From Armatimonadota bacterium (lineage in GTDB: Bacteria; Armatimonadota; Fervidibacteria; Fervidibacterales; Thermosaccharophagaceae), in contig JANXAS010000015.1 of NCBI GenBank assembly GCA_025062195.1, forward strand, positions 1 to 52,268: 52,268 bases of DNA, read 5' to 3'. Both the position numbers and the translations under genes were made by a program. Shown one piece after another: positions 44,856 through 52,268 of the stretch (position 1 is the first letter of the stretch; every line of letters starts with the position of its first letter). Below the pieces are notes generated by a model. That model made no database searches, was not told the DNA's origin, and saw nothing but the letters and a program-made list of their open reading frames with translations.

Positions 44856-45806
44856 TCACTCCCTCACATAGGCACGCCAGTAGCGAACTGATTCAATTAG
44901 ATCGCTCAAGACCCTATCTTCAAACGGTCGGCGCTCACGATGAGAGATTTCAAGGGTCAGCGTAACTTCCCTCGCCCCGGAGCGCTTGAGCGCCTCAATG
45001 ACTGGCTTTGGATGGACTTTGCCATTGCGGTTATACTCATCTGTGAATGGCCAATGCCCACCCTTGTCTTGAAGGCTTTGCTTCATGTGCACAACCGGTG
45101 TGATGCTCCCGAACTCTTCAAGCCATGCGTATGGGTCTGTGTCACGAGGGTCATCGGAAAGCACATCCCCATGGTCAACATCTAAGCACATCAGAAATGG
45201 CACAGCAGCATTCTCGTTTACAGCCTCATAAAGCATTCTCGCCTTCGCAATTGTCTCACCCATCTCCCTTGGGATTGACATCGGTTCAAACATAAGGAAT
45301 TTAAGACCAAGATCACTCGCCACTTTTGTCAGCTCCTGCCATAACCTCACACCCTCTCGCAGCATCTCTGTATATCTCTTTGGGTCACGACAGTCCGTTA
45401 CAGACATGATACCAAAGTGGCTTCCGCTGCCGATGGCACCAAGTTCTTTGCTTAACTTGAAGAAGCGCTTGAACCAGTTAAACCACATGCGACGCACCAA
45501 CGGATCGGGATGAAGAAGATGATTGACCCTCGTGAAGGCACTTGTAAATGTCGTCTCAATCACGATTCCATAGCGCTGTGTTGCCTCTTTCACCCTCGCC
45601 AATTGATCAGCAATGACTTCTTCATCCCAAAATGGATTGAGCAAGTCAGCAACGAATTGGCAGTAGCGCAACCCGAGAACCTCACCAACTATGCGAGCCC
45701 ATACTTCGGGTTCGGGGAAGCGATTTATCGCAAATCCACAGTTGATGCCGAGCTTTAACCTCAAGGCACCATCAGAGTGCGCTGCTGTCGCTAAGGTTCC
45801 ATTCAT
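44856..45806 (-). CDS. TIM-barrel sugar isomerase/epimerase family protein
   Basis: About 316 residues of the AP-endonuclease-2-like xylose isomerase superfamily, which needs a divalent metal. Probable metal ligands are the Glu in MFEPMS, the Asp-His in CLDVDHGD, HMKQS and the Glu in LTLEISH. The first 25 residues are not conserved-looking. The frame opens at 45821, but ATG 45806 has GAGGTGTGAAGG upstream. First gene of the operon; together with two dehydrogenases and rpe it implies catabolism of a sugar or sugar alcohol. No kinase or transporter is encoded beside it. Confidence 0.8.
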   Translation of the reverse strand: MNGTLATAAHSDGALRLKLGINCGFAINRFPEPEVWARIVGEVLGLRYCQFVADLLNPFWDEEVIADQLARVKEATQRYGIVIETTFTSAFTRVNHLLHPDPLVRRMWFNWFKRFFKLSKELGAIGSGSHFGIMSVTDCRDPKRYTEMLREGVRLWQELTKVASDLGLKFLMFEPMSIPREMGETIAKARMLYEAVNENAAVPFLMCLDVDHGDVLSDDPRDTDPYAWLEEFGSITPVVHMKQSLQDKGGHWPFTDEYNRNGKVHPKPVIEALKRSGAREVTLTLEISHRERRPFEDRVLSDLIESVRYWRAYVRE

Positions 45807-46539
45807 ACCTTCACACCTCAACGAAAGTAAAATGCATCTTCACAAAAGCATTCACATAAGTTCGTGACAGCAGTTCAAGACGAATCCTGTCGTCAACTAA
45901 AAGGGCTTTCATCGCGCCCATGAATTTTCGGGCACATTCTATTTGCTCCCATACTTAGTCAGCAGTCCTCACCGTCTCAATTATGAGCCGCCGCTACCTG
46001 AACAAGTTTGTCGGTTTTAATCAGCAATCAGCGCGAGAGCTACGCAGTTGGATGTGGCGGTGGCTGTTAGGCTTTTCACGCCATTCGTTTTATTGTTCGT
46101 CTGTTTTTGGCTGACCCTTGTTCGTCCCCACAAAAACGGCGCTAACTGCGTAACTCCCACAGCGATGAGTTAATGGGCGCAGGCTTTTTAATCTGTAGCA
46201 GTTTGCTTTGCGTAAAGGATGCCTTAACGAGCCGACACAGCCGACCACCGACAGCTTTTGCCAGAAGGACAGGACGCTGCTTCCCAAGGCAGCGGGCGTC
46301 TTAAAAACTGCATACTGCAATATACTATATCACGCCGCAGGATGCCCCAGCGTCTAAGGTATGAGCTTTTTAAAAGCCAATGCCACGCTGGCAATGCAGC
46401 GGCGTAAGCATATTGGCTACGATTTCACAGCCTTGAAGCCTATACCGCATTACAATGCATAGGATAGGTATCCTGCACATGATTTCGTGAGCTTAAAGCT
46501 AATGCAACTTCCCCAATTAGCGAACTGGGGGTGAGCGAT
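45807..46539. other. Intergenic region with a MITE-like element
   Basis: About 730 bases between divergent transcription units. No gene is supported. It holds the MITE-like element at 46035-46158, a hairpin at 46275-46302 (GACG-CTGC...GCAG-CGGG-CGTC) and a perfect GCTTTTTAAAAGC palindrome near 46367-46379. Promoters for both flanking units must lie here, but I cannot place them with confidence. Confidence 0.5.
46035..46158. mobile_element. MITE-like element, copy 1
   Basis: About 124 bases with imperfect inverted ends: GAGAGCTACGCAGTTGGA at 46035-46052 and its counterpart GGGAGTTACGCAGTTAGC (reverse complement of 46141-46158), sharing TACGCAGTT. The same end sequence bounds the 49813-49941 element, and the interiors show weak similarity (around ATTCGTTTTATTGTTCGTC). 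No coding capacity; a target-site duplication is not evident. Confidence 0.5.
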
Positions 46540-47574
46540 ATGGGCAACGAACGCTTTGAGCACCTGCAAGGTGAAGATGCTTTCGGGTCAGAATCAAGGC
46601 GTGAATTTATCCGCAATCTAACTAACCTGTGCGTTGGCGGATTGGCATGCCTTTTAGGGCTCGGTCAATCAACTGGCGCCACCAAGATGCCACCTCAAGG
46701 CAGGGTGATAATTGTCAGGAGCAAGCGCCCGTTTAAAGCACCGCTGCGCCCGGACAAAGACGAACTTGAAAAAATGCTTGACAGAGGGATGATAGCACTT
46801 ACCGGTGAGCCTACAGCACAACGCGCGTGGGAAAAGTTATTTAGTTCAGATGAGCGTGTTGGGATCAAACCAAACGGACTTGGTGGTCCAACCTGCTCAA
46901 CTTCAAAGGAGTTGATTGAGGTCTGCATAGAGCGTTTGACCGGCATAGGAATAAAAGCCGAGAACATTTACCTGTGGGATCAGAATCCGAGCTTCATACG
47001 AAACTGGGGGTTTGATGTCAGACCAAAGGGTCCAGGCGTTCGTGTCTTAAATGTTCAGGAGACATTTGGCGATGTTGTGAAGCATGGCACATTTCGTGGG
47101 CGCATAACGCGCATCATTACGCATCATGTGGACGCTATCATAAATATGCCGATACTCAAAGACCATAACATTGCTGGCGTAACAGCGGCTCTAAAAAACC
47201 ATTACGGCAGCATAGACAATCCGGCAGCACATCATGCAAACGGATGCGACCCATATATAGCCCACTTAAATTCATTCCCTCACATCAAACAGAAGACGCG
47301 CCTAATTATTGGTGACGCACTCAGACCACTGTGTGAGGGCGGACCGCAAGATAGACCACAATTTAGGTGGGTGTATGGCGGCGTGATATTGAGTTGTGAT
47401 CCAGTGGCTCATGACGCTGTGGCACTGCGCATCATTGAGGAACGGAGAAAAGAGGTCGGGTTGCCGCCACTTGAGAGTGTTGGGCGCCCAGCAAGGCACA
47501 TTGCTACCGCTGCAAAACTTGGCTTGGGCGTAGCTGACCCCAAGAAGCTGCAATTGGTAATGCTCAATATCTGA
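46540..47574 (+). CDS. Tat-exported DUF362 protein
   Basis: About 344 residues. The N-terminus has a twin-arginine signal, SRREFIRNL, then a hydrophobic segment (LCVGGLACLLGLG) ending in an Ala-containing cleavage region, so the protein is exported folded. The rest matches DUF362: KPNGLGGPTCSTSKELIEV, NMPILKDHNIAGVTAALKNHYG and the end DPVAHDAVALRIIE. Family members without ferredoxin domains have no established reaction; metal or cofactor binding is plausible given Tat export. GTG 46531 opens the frame; ATG 46540 follows GGGGGTGAG. Convergent with xdhC. Confidence 0.82.
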   Translation: MGNERFEHLQGEDAFGSESRREFIRNLTNLCVGGLACLLGLGQSTGATKMPPQGRVIIVRSKRPFKAPLRPDKDELEKMLDRGMIALTGEPTAQRAWEKLFSSDERVGIKPNGLGGPTCSTSKELIEVCIERLTGIGIKAENIYLWDQNPSFIRNWGFDVRPKGPGVRVLNVQETFGDVVKHGTFRGRITRIITHHVDAIINMPILKDHNIAGVTAALKNHYGSIDNPAAHHANGCDPYIAHLNSFPHIKQKTRLIIGDALRPLCEGGPQDRPQFRWVYGGVILSCDPVAHDAVALRIIEERRKEVGLPPLESVGRPARHIATAAKLGLGVADPKKLQLVMLNI

Positions 47575-47585
47575 GTGATGGGCAT

Positions 47586-48647
47586 CTAAAGCGCGTCACG
47601 ATACGATGCGATCACTTCAGCGATGACGCTAATTCCGAGTTCCATTGGAGTGACTGCACCAATTCTCATCCCAATGGGAGCATGCACCCTTTTAAGCTTT
47701 TGCGGTTCAATGCCCTTTGCAATTAGCGATTCAAAGATACGCCTCACTTTAAGCTTACTTCCCATCATGCCGATGTATCTGGCACCCGTATTGATGCATG
47801 CTTCAAGAGCCATTTCATCAAGCTCATGGCTGCGAGTCACGATGACCACGAATGTGAATTCATCAATGCTGAGCGTATTCAACGCCCTGACAATGTCATC
47901 ACAAATGACCGCTTCAGCAAACGGCAGCGTGCTCTTATCGGCATACTCCGCCCTCTCATCAATGACGATGACTTCAAGACCGACAAGAGAGCCAACTTGA
48001 GCCACACATCTTCCGACATGCCCAGCGCCAACTACTATAAGCCTAAACAGTGGCAATATAGGTTCGGCATAAATCCATTCACGCTCCCCAAAGCGCTTGA
48101 GAATAGGCTTGCAAGGACGCTTATAAGCTAAGGTGGTGAGCAACTGAGTTGGGATTCCTTCGCCACTGACATCGGCGAAATTATCCCCACGCAATGCTAC
48201 GAACATCCAATCGTGATTTAACAACTCGCCGTCTTCAACAGACATGCGCACAATGAGAAAACCTTTGCCCCTGCTCTCTATAACCTTCGTAAGCATTCCG
48301 ATAATGTGGGAATGCCTTTCAAGGCAACCATCAATTAGAATGCTCATTCTGCCACCGCACCTTAGCGGATACTTTTCGTCCTTCTCAGATGTGCGTGGGG
48401 TGAAGATGCAGGAAACACTTTTGTTAACGCAAACCCTTGCCACTTCAACTGTCTGTGCTTCAACCATCCCTCCGCCAACCGTCCCTAAAGTTGAGCCACC
48501 CTCAAGGAGGAGTTTTGCACCAATCCTTTGAGGCGTTGAGCCGACTGCCTCAATGACAATAGCGAGTGCACATGGACGGTGTCCATCCACACATTCACGC
48601 ACTTTGTTCCAAATTAGGGTGTCGTCCTTCAACACGGCTCTCACCAT
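47586..48647 (-). CDS. XdhC/CoxI family protein
   Basis: A 353-residue molybdenum-enzyme maturation factor: family members bind molybdenum cofactor and assist its sulfuration for xanthine dehydrogenase or CO dehydrogenase. The N-terminal XdhC/CoxI domain has AIVIEAVGSTPQRIGAKLLLE and GTVGGGMVEAQ; the C-terminal Rossmann domain has VVGAGHVGRCVAQVG and GARYIGMMGSKLKV. No molybdo-hydroxylase gene is in the window. It follows dprA by 20 bases on the same strand; that pairing has no obvious functional logic. Confidence 0.88.
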   Translation of the reverse strand: MVRAVLKDDTLIWNKVRECVDGHRPCALAIVIEAVGSTPQRIGAKLLLEGGSTLGTVGGGMVEAQTVEVARVCVNKSVSCIFTPRTSEKDEKYPLRCGGRMSILIDGCLERHSHIIGMLTKVIESRGKGFLIVRMSVEDGELLNHDWMFVALRGDNFADVSGEGIPTQLLTTLAYKRPCKPILKRFGEREWIYAEPILPLFRLIVVGAGHVGRCVAQVGSLVGLEVIVIDERAEYADKSTLPFAEAVICDDIVRALNTLSIDEFTFVVIVTRSHELDEMALEACINTGARYIGMMGSKLKVRRIFESLIAKGIEPQKLKRVHAPIGMRIGAVTPMELGISVIAEVIASYRDAL

Positions 48648-48667
48648 GTGAAGTTGAGCTTAATTCA

Positions 48668-49588
48668 TTAAAGTTCAGTGAAACACCCGCGCGAATCTCG
48701 CATAACTTGAAAATGCTGCTCCATCAACATGCACATCTCTTCAACGGCGCTCTCATCCGGCGGGATTGAAAGAGTAGCCCTCTCTTTCAAAATTTGGTTG
48801 CCAATATGAACCGGTATATCATCATCCCAAGATACGACAAATAGCAACCTGCCCTGTTTTAAAGCCGTTGTGGCTGCATGCACACTACCGCTCCTTTCAG
48901 CCCCCTCAACCATTAGAGTGCCAACTGACAATCCAGTGACAAGCCTGTTTCTTGCAAGCCAATTTTTTACGGACACACTCGCAGTTGGGTGAAGCTCGGA
49001 GAGCAGCGCACCGCTCCTTTCAATTCTCAGTGCAAGTTGTGGGTTCTCCGGGACGAGTATTCCAGAACCGAGAGCCGCTATAGTCCTTCCGCCGCAATCT
49101 ATTGCGCCAGTGTGCGCTTCTGTATCAATTCCGGATGCAAGCCCGCTGACGACAGTCCAACCCAATTTCGCAAAAGCTATAGCTAAACGCCTCGCCAAGT
49201 TTAGTCCATCATGAGTAGCCATGCGTGAGCCAACGATGGCTACAGCGCGCTCATCGGACGGAAAAATCTGCCCCCGCACAAATATGACCGGAGGTGCATC
49301 GTCAATGAGACGGAGGTTACGAGGGTAAGTATCGTCTTGAAGAGTCATTACACTCACATCCATGGAGCCAAGTTCGTTAAGCATCGTCTCAATCTCGTGA
49401 AGTTGCTCACGGCGCGTGCAAATGCTCTCAATTAACTCGGGAGTTACTCCAACCTCAGTCAAACTCTCCTTGCTTGCCATCAGTGCGTTTTCAGCGCTGC
49501 CAAAGACGCTCACAAGCTTGTGGAAGAACCTTGCAGTCATGCCACCAGACAGCCACAATGCCACCCATTCCACCTTCACAGGAAGCAC
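48668..49588 (-). CDS. dprA: DNA processing protein DprA (Smf)
   Basis: A 306-residue protein that loads RecA on incoming single-stranded DNA in natural transformation. The Rossmann-fold core has VAIVGSRMAT, LGWTVVSGLASGIDTEAHTGAI and ALGSGI, then SGALLSELHP and ARNRLVTGLSVGTLMVEGAERSGSV, all family hallmarks. The N-terminal part resembles a helix-hairpin-helix/SAM-like segment. The usual C-terminal winged-helix domain appears missing or very short. Upstream partner of xdhC. Confidence 0.9.
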   Translation of the reverse strand: MLPVKVEWVALWLSGGMTARFFHKLVSVFGSAENALMASKESLTEVGVTPELIESICTRREQLHEIETMLNELGSMDVSVMTLQDDTYPRNLRLIDDAPPVIFVRGQIFPSDERAVAIVGSRMATHDGLNLARRLAIAFAKLGWTVVSGLASGIDTEAHTGAIDCGGRTIAALGSGILVPENPQLALRIERSGALLSELHPTASVSVKNWLARNRLVTGLSVGTLMVEGAERSGSVHAATTALKQGRLLFVVSWDDDIPVHIGNQILKERATLSIPPDESAVEEMCMLMEQHFQVMRDSRGCFTEL

Positions 49589-50029
49589 CTCACCTACTCT
49601 ACCGAAATTTATGCCGATAGGTGTTTTCAGACTCGCATGGGAGTTTATAAGGCAGCCTCAATGCAACATTTCGTCGCTATACTCAAGATAATGCAAACTC
49701 ACATCCGGCGCAACATCCAACAGGGCTTGCACAGTTAGCGTTATCTTGCATTGTTGGGGGAATAGCCTGACTGAAAAACTAAGGATAAGGATGGCTTTAC
49801 AGTCGCCACTATGTAGAGGTTACGCAGATGGATTGCTTTGTAGGGGCGTATGATAGTCCGTCTGATAAATGCTAACAAAACAAAAACGAGTGGTGCGGGC
49901 GACCTAAAAACTGCCCCTGAATTCAACTGCGTAACCTCTACTTAACATTTAACCGTGTGATTTCTAATCCGGTTTGTATTTGGCAGCAACACTGTGAGCA
50001 TCTTCTGGTGGATTTAAGGGGGGGTCAGA
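49589..50029. other. Intergenic region with a MITE-like element
   Basis: About 440 bases between divergent genes, dprA and the pseudopilin-like gene. It holds the MITE-like element at 49813-49941 and no supported gene. No promoter stands out. Confidence 0.5.
49813..49941. mobile_element. MITE-like element, copy 2
   Basis: A 129-base element with 22-base terminal inverted repeats: left end GTAGAGGTTACGCAGATG at 49813 on, right end reversed GTAGAGGTTACGCAGTTG, identical at 20 of 22 positions. Size and end core (TTACGCAG) match the 46035-46158 element. It has no open frame and would need a transposase supplied in trans. No clear target duplication. Confidence 0.65.
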
Positions 50030-50791
50030 ATGTTGACAAAACGGCTTCAGGCATCGGGCGCTGATAGAACAAGCTTAAACTGCCAAAGCGAAAATGCCTT
50101 CTCTCTAATTGAGTTGTTAATAGTGGTTGCTGTTGTCAGCCTGCTTATCGGTTTGCTTTACCCAGCATTGGTGCGTGCACGGGAGCAAGCAAGAAAGACA
50201 GCCTGTGCATCTAACCTTCGCCAGATAGGTTTGGCGCTGATGATGTATACGGCAGATTATGACGAATCGTTTCCCAACGATGGTAACCCATATCTATGGT
50301 GGGGGCGATATTGGCGTTGGTTGCTTATGCCATATCTTGGATTGCTTCAAATGCATAGCGGCAATCCGCTGAAGGCTACAAGCGGTGCGCCGGATGTTTT
50401 TCTGTGCCCGAGCGATTACATTGCGCCTCAAAGATGGGATTCAACATCATATGGCTATTCGGCAGCGTTCTATCACAGTGCGGAGCAAATTAACCAGATG
50501 AGGACTGAAGACCTTTATATGCGAGACCCAACCAACTATCCATTCCCAAACATCACTCAAAAGCTCGCGCAGGTGACATACCCATCTCATAAAGCGATAG
50601 TTGCCGAGTGGCTCACAAATCACGATCCGGATGTGAAGGTTGGCTGGTGGGATTGGCGTGGCTCACGAAACTATCTTTTCGTGGATGGGCATGTGAAGTT
50701 TCTTAGGGCTGCCGAGATTTTGCCCGCAGTCAACGGCTATCCCGACATCAACCTAACGAAAGATGGAATCAGTGGCAGGGATATATGGTGA
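50030..50791 (+). CDS. Type II pseudopilin-like protein (DUF1559 type)
   Basis: A 253-residue exported protein. The prepilin N-terminal motif is NAFSLIELLIVVAVVSLLIGLLYPALVRAREQA, with cleavage expected before Phe; the -1 residue is Ala rather than the usual Gly. The body has ASNLRQIGLALMMYTADYDESFPNDG and the C-terminal NYLFVDGHVKFLRA motif, both typical of the large pseudopilin-like family expanded in Planctomycetota and Armatimonadota. Probably part of a pilus-like or secretion system, or simply surface-exposed. ATG start after AAGGGGGGGTC. Stand-alone. Confidence 0.88.
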   Translation: MLTKRLQASGADRTSLNCQSENAFSLIELLIVVAVVSLLIGLLYPALVRAREQARKTACASNLRQIGLALMMYTADYDESFPNDGNPYLWWGRYWRWLLMPYLGLLQMHSGNPLKATSGAPDVFLCPSDYIAPQRWDSTSYGYSAAFYHSAEQINQMRTEDLYMRDPTNYPFPNITQKLAQVTYPSHKAIVAEWLTNHDPDVKVGWWDWRGSRNYLFVDGHVKFLRAAEILPAVNGYPDINLTKDGISGRDIW

Positions 50792-50924
50792 GCCAGCGAT
50801 TCCAAGACATGTTAATTGCTCCCAACTCACATGATTATGATTAAATGTGAGGCAACATTCTAAATTGGGATGAGTGAAATACCGCATGGTGAAACACTGC
50901 TACCGCACAAGGTGAACTGCAATC

Positions 50925-52268
50925 ATGCGCTACTACATCATCACATTTGGATGCCAAATGAATGTGCATGATTCCGAGATAATGGCTGGCTTGCTTGAGG
51001 GGATGGGTTATACCCAGGCAAAATCAATGGAGGATGCCGATATCGTGCTCATTAACACATGCACTGTGCGCTCAAAGCCGGTTGAGAAAACTTTTTCATA
51101 CCTTGGGCAGTTGCAAAAACTGAAGCGGCGCAATCCTAAAATGATTATAGGTGTCTGCGGGTGCATGGCGCAGCGTGATGCCGAGTTGATAAAGCAGCGC
51201 GCACCGTTCGTTGACCTGCTTTTAGGTCCGAGAAACCTGCACCACCTTCCGGAGCTAATTGAGCAGGCTATCGTGGATTCGCACATCGTTGAGCTCCGTG
51301 ATTTAACGGAACAGCCACAACCGCCATCGCTCATAAAGCGGCGAAGTGACATAAGCGCTTATGTGACCATCATTCACGGCTGTAACAGGCAATGCACATT
51401 CTGTGTCGTCCCAACAGCAAGAGGAGCACAATGGAGTGTTCCACCCGATGTCGTCCTCAAACAAGTTGAAGAGCTAATTGAGAGTGGTTACAAGGAAATC
51501 ATCTTGCTCGGACAGAATGTGGATGCTTATGGGCACGACATTAAGAATAGAGAGATAACTCTTGCGTGGCTGCTTGAGCGAATTGACGAGATGATAGCAC
51601 AAAAGAGGGTGCGAGTGCGCTTCACGACAAACTACCCATTGTATGTGACGGATGAGCTGATAAATGCCATTGCGGAGCTTGAAAGCGTTTGCGAGTCAAT
51701 ACACATGCCAGTGCAATCCGGCGACAACTACATCCTCAGGCTGATGCGCCGTGGCTATAGTGTTGAGCAATATTTGCGGGTGGTTGAGAAGCTTCGTGAG
51801 CGGGTCCAAAAGATAGCGATTGCCACCGATGTCATGGTTGGCTTTCCGGGGGAGCGTGAGGAACACTTCCAAAACACGATTAAGCTTATGGAGAGGGTTG
51901 AGTTTGATCAGGCGTTCATGTTTGCATACTCACCGCGCCCAAACACTGCAGCCGCAAGTATGCCTGAGCAGGTTCCGATGGATGTGAGATTGCGAAGGCT
52001 GCGCGAGTTGATAGCCTTACAGAATGAGATACAGCAGCGAAAGAATGAGAGAGAGCTCGGCGAAGTTGTTGAAGTGCTAATTGAAGGCGAAAGCGAAAAG
52101 GACAGGACGAAGCTTTCGGGAAGGACTCGCACAAATAAAGTCGTGGTGTTGGATGGCGATGCGAGTTTACAAGGCAAGTTCGTCAATGTGAGGCTCACCA
52201 AAGCATACCTTTGGGGCTTTGAGGGTGAGCTTGTCAAAGACGATTGTTCACCTTCGCCGCTCAGAAAA
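50925..52268 (+). CDS. miaB: tRNA-2-methylthio-N6-dimethylallyladenosine synthase, cut by window end
   Basis: The first 448 codons are present with no stop before the right edge; MiaB is usually about 440-470 residues, so nearly complete. It converts i6A37 to ms2i6A37. N-terminal cluster cysteines are in FGCQMNVHDSE, NTCTVR and GVCGCMAQRD. The radical-SAM motif is HGCNRQCTFCVVP, followed by RGAQWS, and a TRAM domain begins near residue 375. The FGCQMN start is typical of MiaB, unlike the MtaB at 13992. ATG start about nine bases after AAGGTGAA. Confidence 0.92.
   Translation, partial: MRYYIITFGCQMNVHDSEIMAGLLEGMGYTQAKSMEDADIVLINTCTVRSKPVEKTFSYLGQLQKLKRRNPKMIIGVCGCMAQRDAELIKQRAPFVDLLLGPRNLHHLPELIEQAIVDSHIVELRDLTEQPQPPSLIKRRSDISAYVTIIHGCNRQCTFCVVPTARGAQWSVPPDVVLKQVEELIESGYKEIILLGQNVDAYGHDIKNREITLAWLLERIDEMIAQKRVRVRFTTNYPLYVTDELINAIAELESVCESIHMPVQSGDNYILRLMRRGYSVEQYLRVVEKLRERVQKIAIATDVMVGFPGEREEHFQNTIKLMERVEFDQAFMFAYSPRPNTAAASMPEQVPMDVRLRRLRELIALQNEIQQRKNERELGEVVEVLIEGESEKDRTKLSGRTRTNKVVVLDGDASLQGKFVNVRLTKAYLWGFEGELVKDDCSPSPLRK

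Noticed and set aside
1-52268. CRISPR arrays, prophage, complete insertion sequences, rRNA, riboswitches
   Set aside because: I looked for regularly spaced repeats, transposase or phage genes, rRNA sequence and known leader motifs and saw none.

Overview
The window is about 52 kb of bacterial chromosome: gene-dense, roughly half GC, dominated by housekeeping genes, with no phage, plasmid, CRISPR array or intact insertion sequence. Several features together suggest a deep-branching, diderm, probably thermophilic bacterium of the Armatimonadota/Fervidibacteria type, with Planctomycetota as the alternative. These are a type II pseudopilin-like protein with a C-terminal VDGH motif, a PmoA-like (DUF6807) protein, two Gfo/Idh/MocA dehydrogenases, a BatA/DUF4175/DUF4159 set, lipid A and heptose genes (lpxK, gmhA) and AGGTGAG-type ribosome sites. 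This placement is inference from gene content, not phylogeny.

Layout. 1-632: repeat-bearing non-coding DNA. 633-5065: a large DUF4175-like membrane protein and a DUF4159 protein. 5312-5939: five tRNA genes (Leu, Val, Gly, Cys, Leu) behind a clear promoter. 6203-8470 (minus): an ABC exporter with an unusual PH-like plus zinc-ribbon front end. 8657-15922: nadD, rsfS, dapA, a DUF6807 gene, dxs, mtaB and an SSB-like gene. 16217-17662 (minus): hslU. 17861-20597: lpxK, gmhA and a conserved unknown. 20899-22938: a stand-alone glutamate-synthase-like FMN protein and rpsT. 22950-27298: an M48 protease, an unknown, an orphan FecCD permease and a dehydrogenase. 27543-34713: a BatA-like VWA protein, a second dehydrogenase, a zinc-ribbon/pseudokinase-like/PP2C phosphatase, a rhomboid protease and a ClpP-fold membrane protease. 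34714-37440: a gene-poor, repeat-rich stretch holding only a GNAT acetyltransferase and a 53-residue basic protein. 37445-41858: hemB and hemL, converging on greA-lysS. 42081-45806 (minus): a four-gene carbohydrate operon (isomerase, two polyol-type dehydrogenases, rpe). 46540-52268: a Tat-exported DUF362 protein, xdhC, dprA, a pseudopilin-like protein, and miaB running off the right edge.

How the genes relate. Core metabolism is represented by NAD (nadD), lysine/peptidoglycan (dapA), isoprenoids (dxs), heme by the C5 route (hemB, hemL) and lipid A/heptose (lpxK, gmhA). Translation and RNA modification are represented by five tRNAs, rpsT, rsfS, lysS, mtaB and miaB. Proteolysis and signalling are well represented (hslU, M48, rhomboid, ClpP-fold protease, PP2C).

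The most notable observations are a rhomboid gene whose ribosome site and conserved N-terminus both point to an AUC start codon; the zinc-ribbon/degenerate-kinase/PP2C fusion; the zinc-ribbon ABC exporter; and several families of short dispersed repeats, including two MITE-like elements with shared terminal inverted repeats. No clearly new multi-gene system was identified. All calls come from reading the sequence; no database search was possible.
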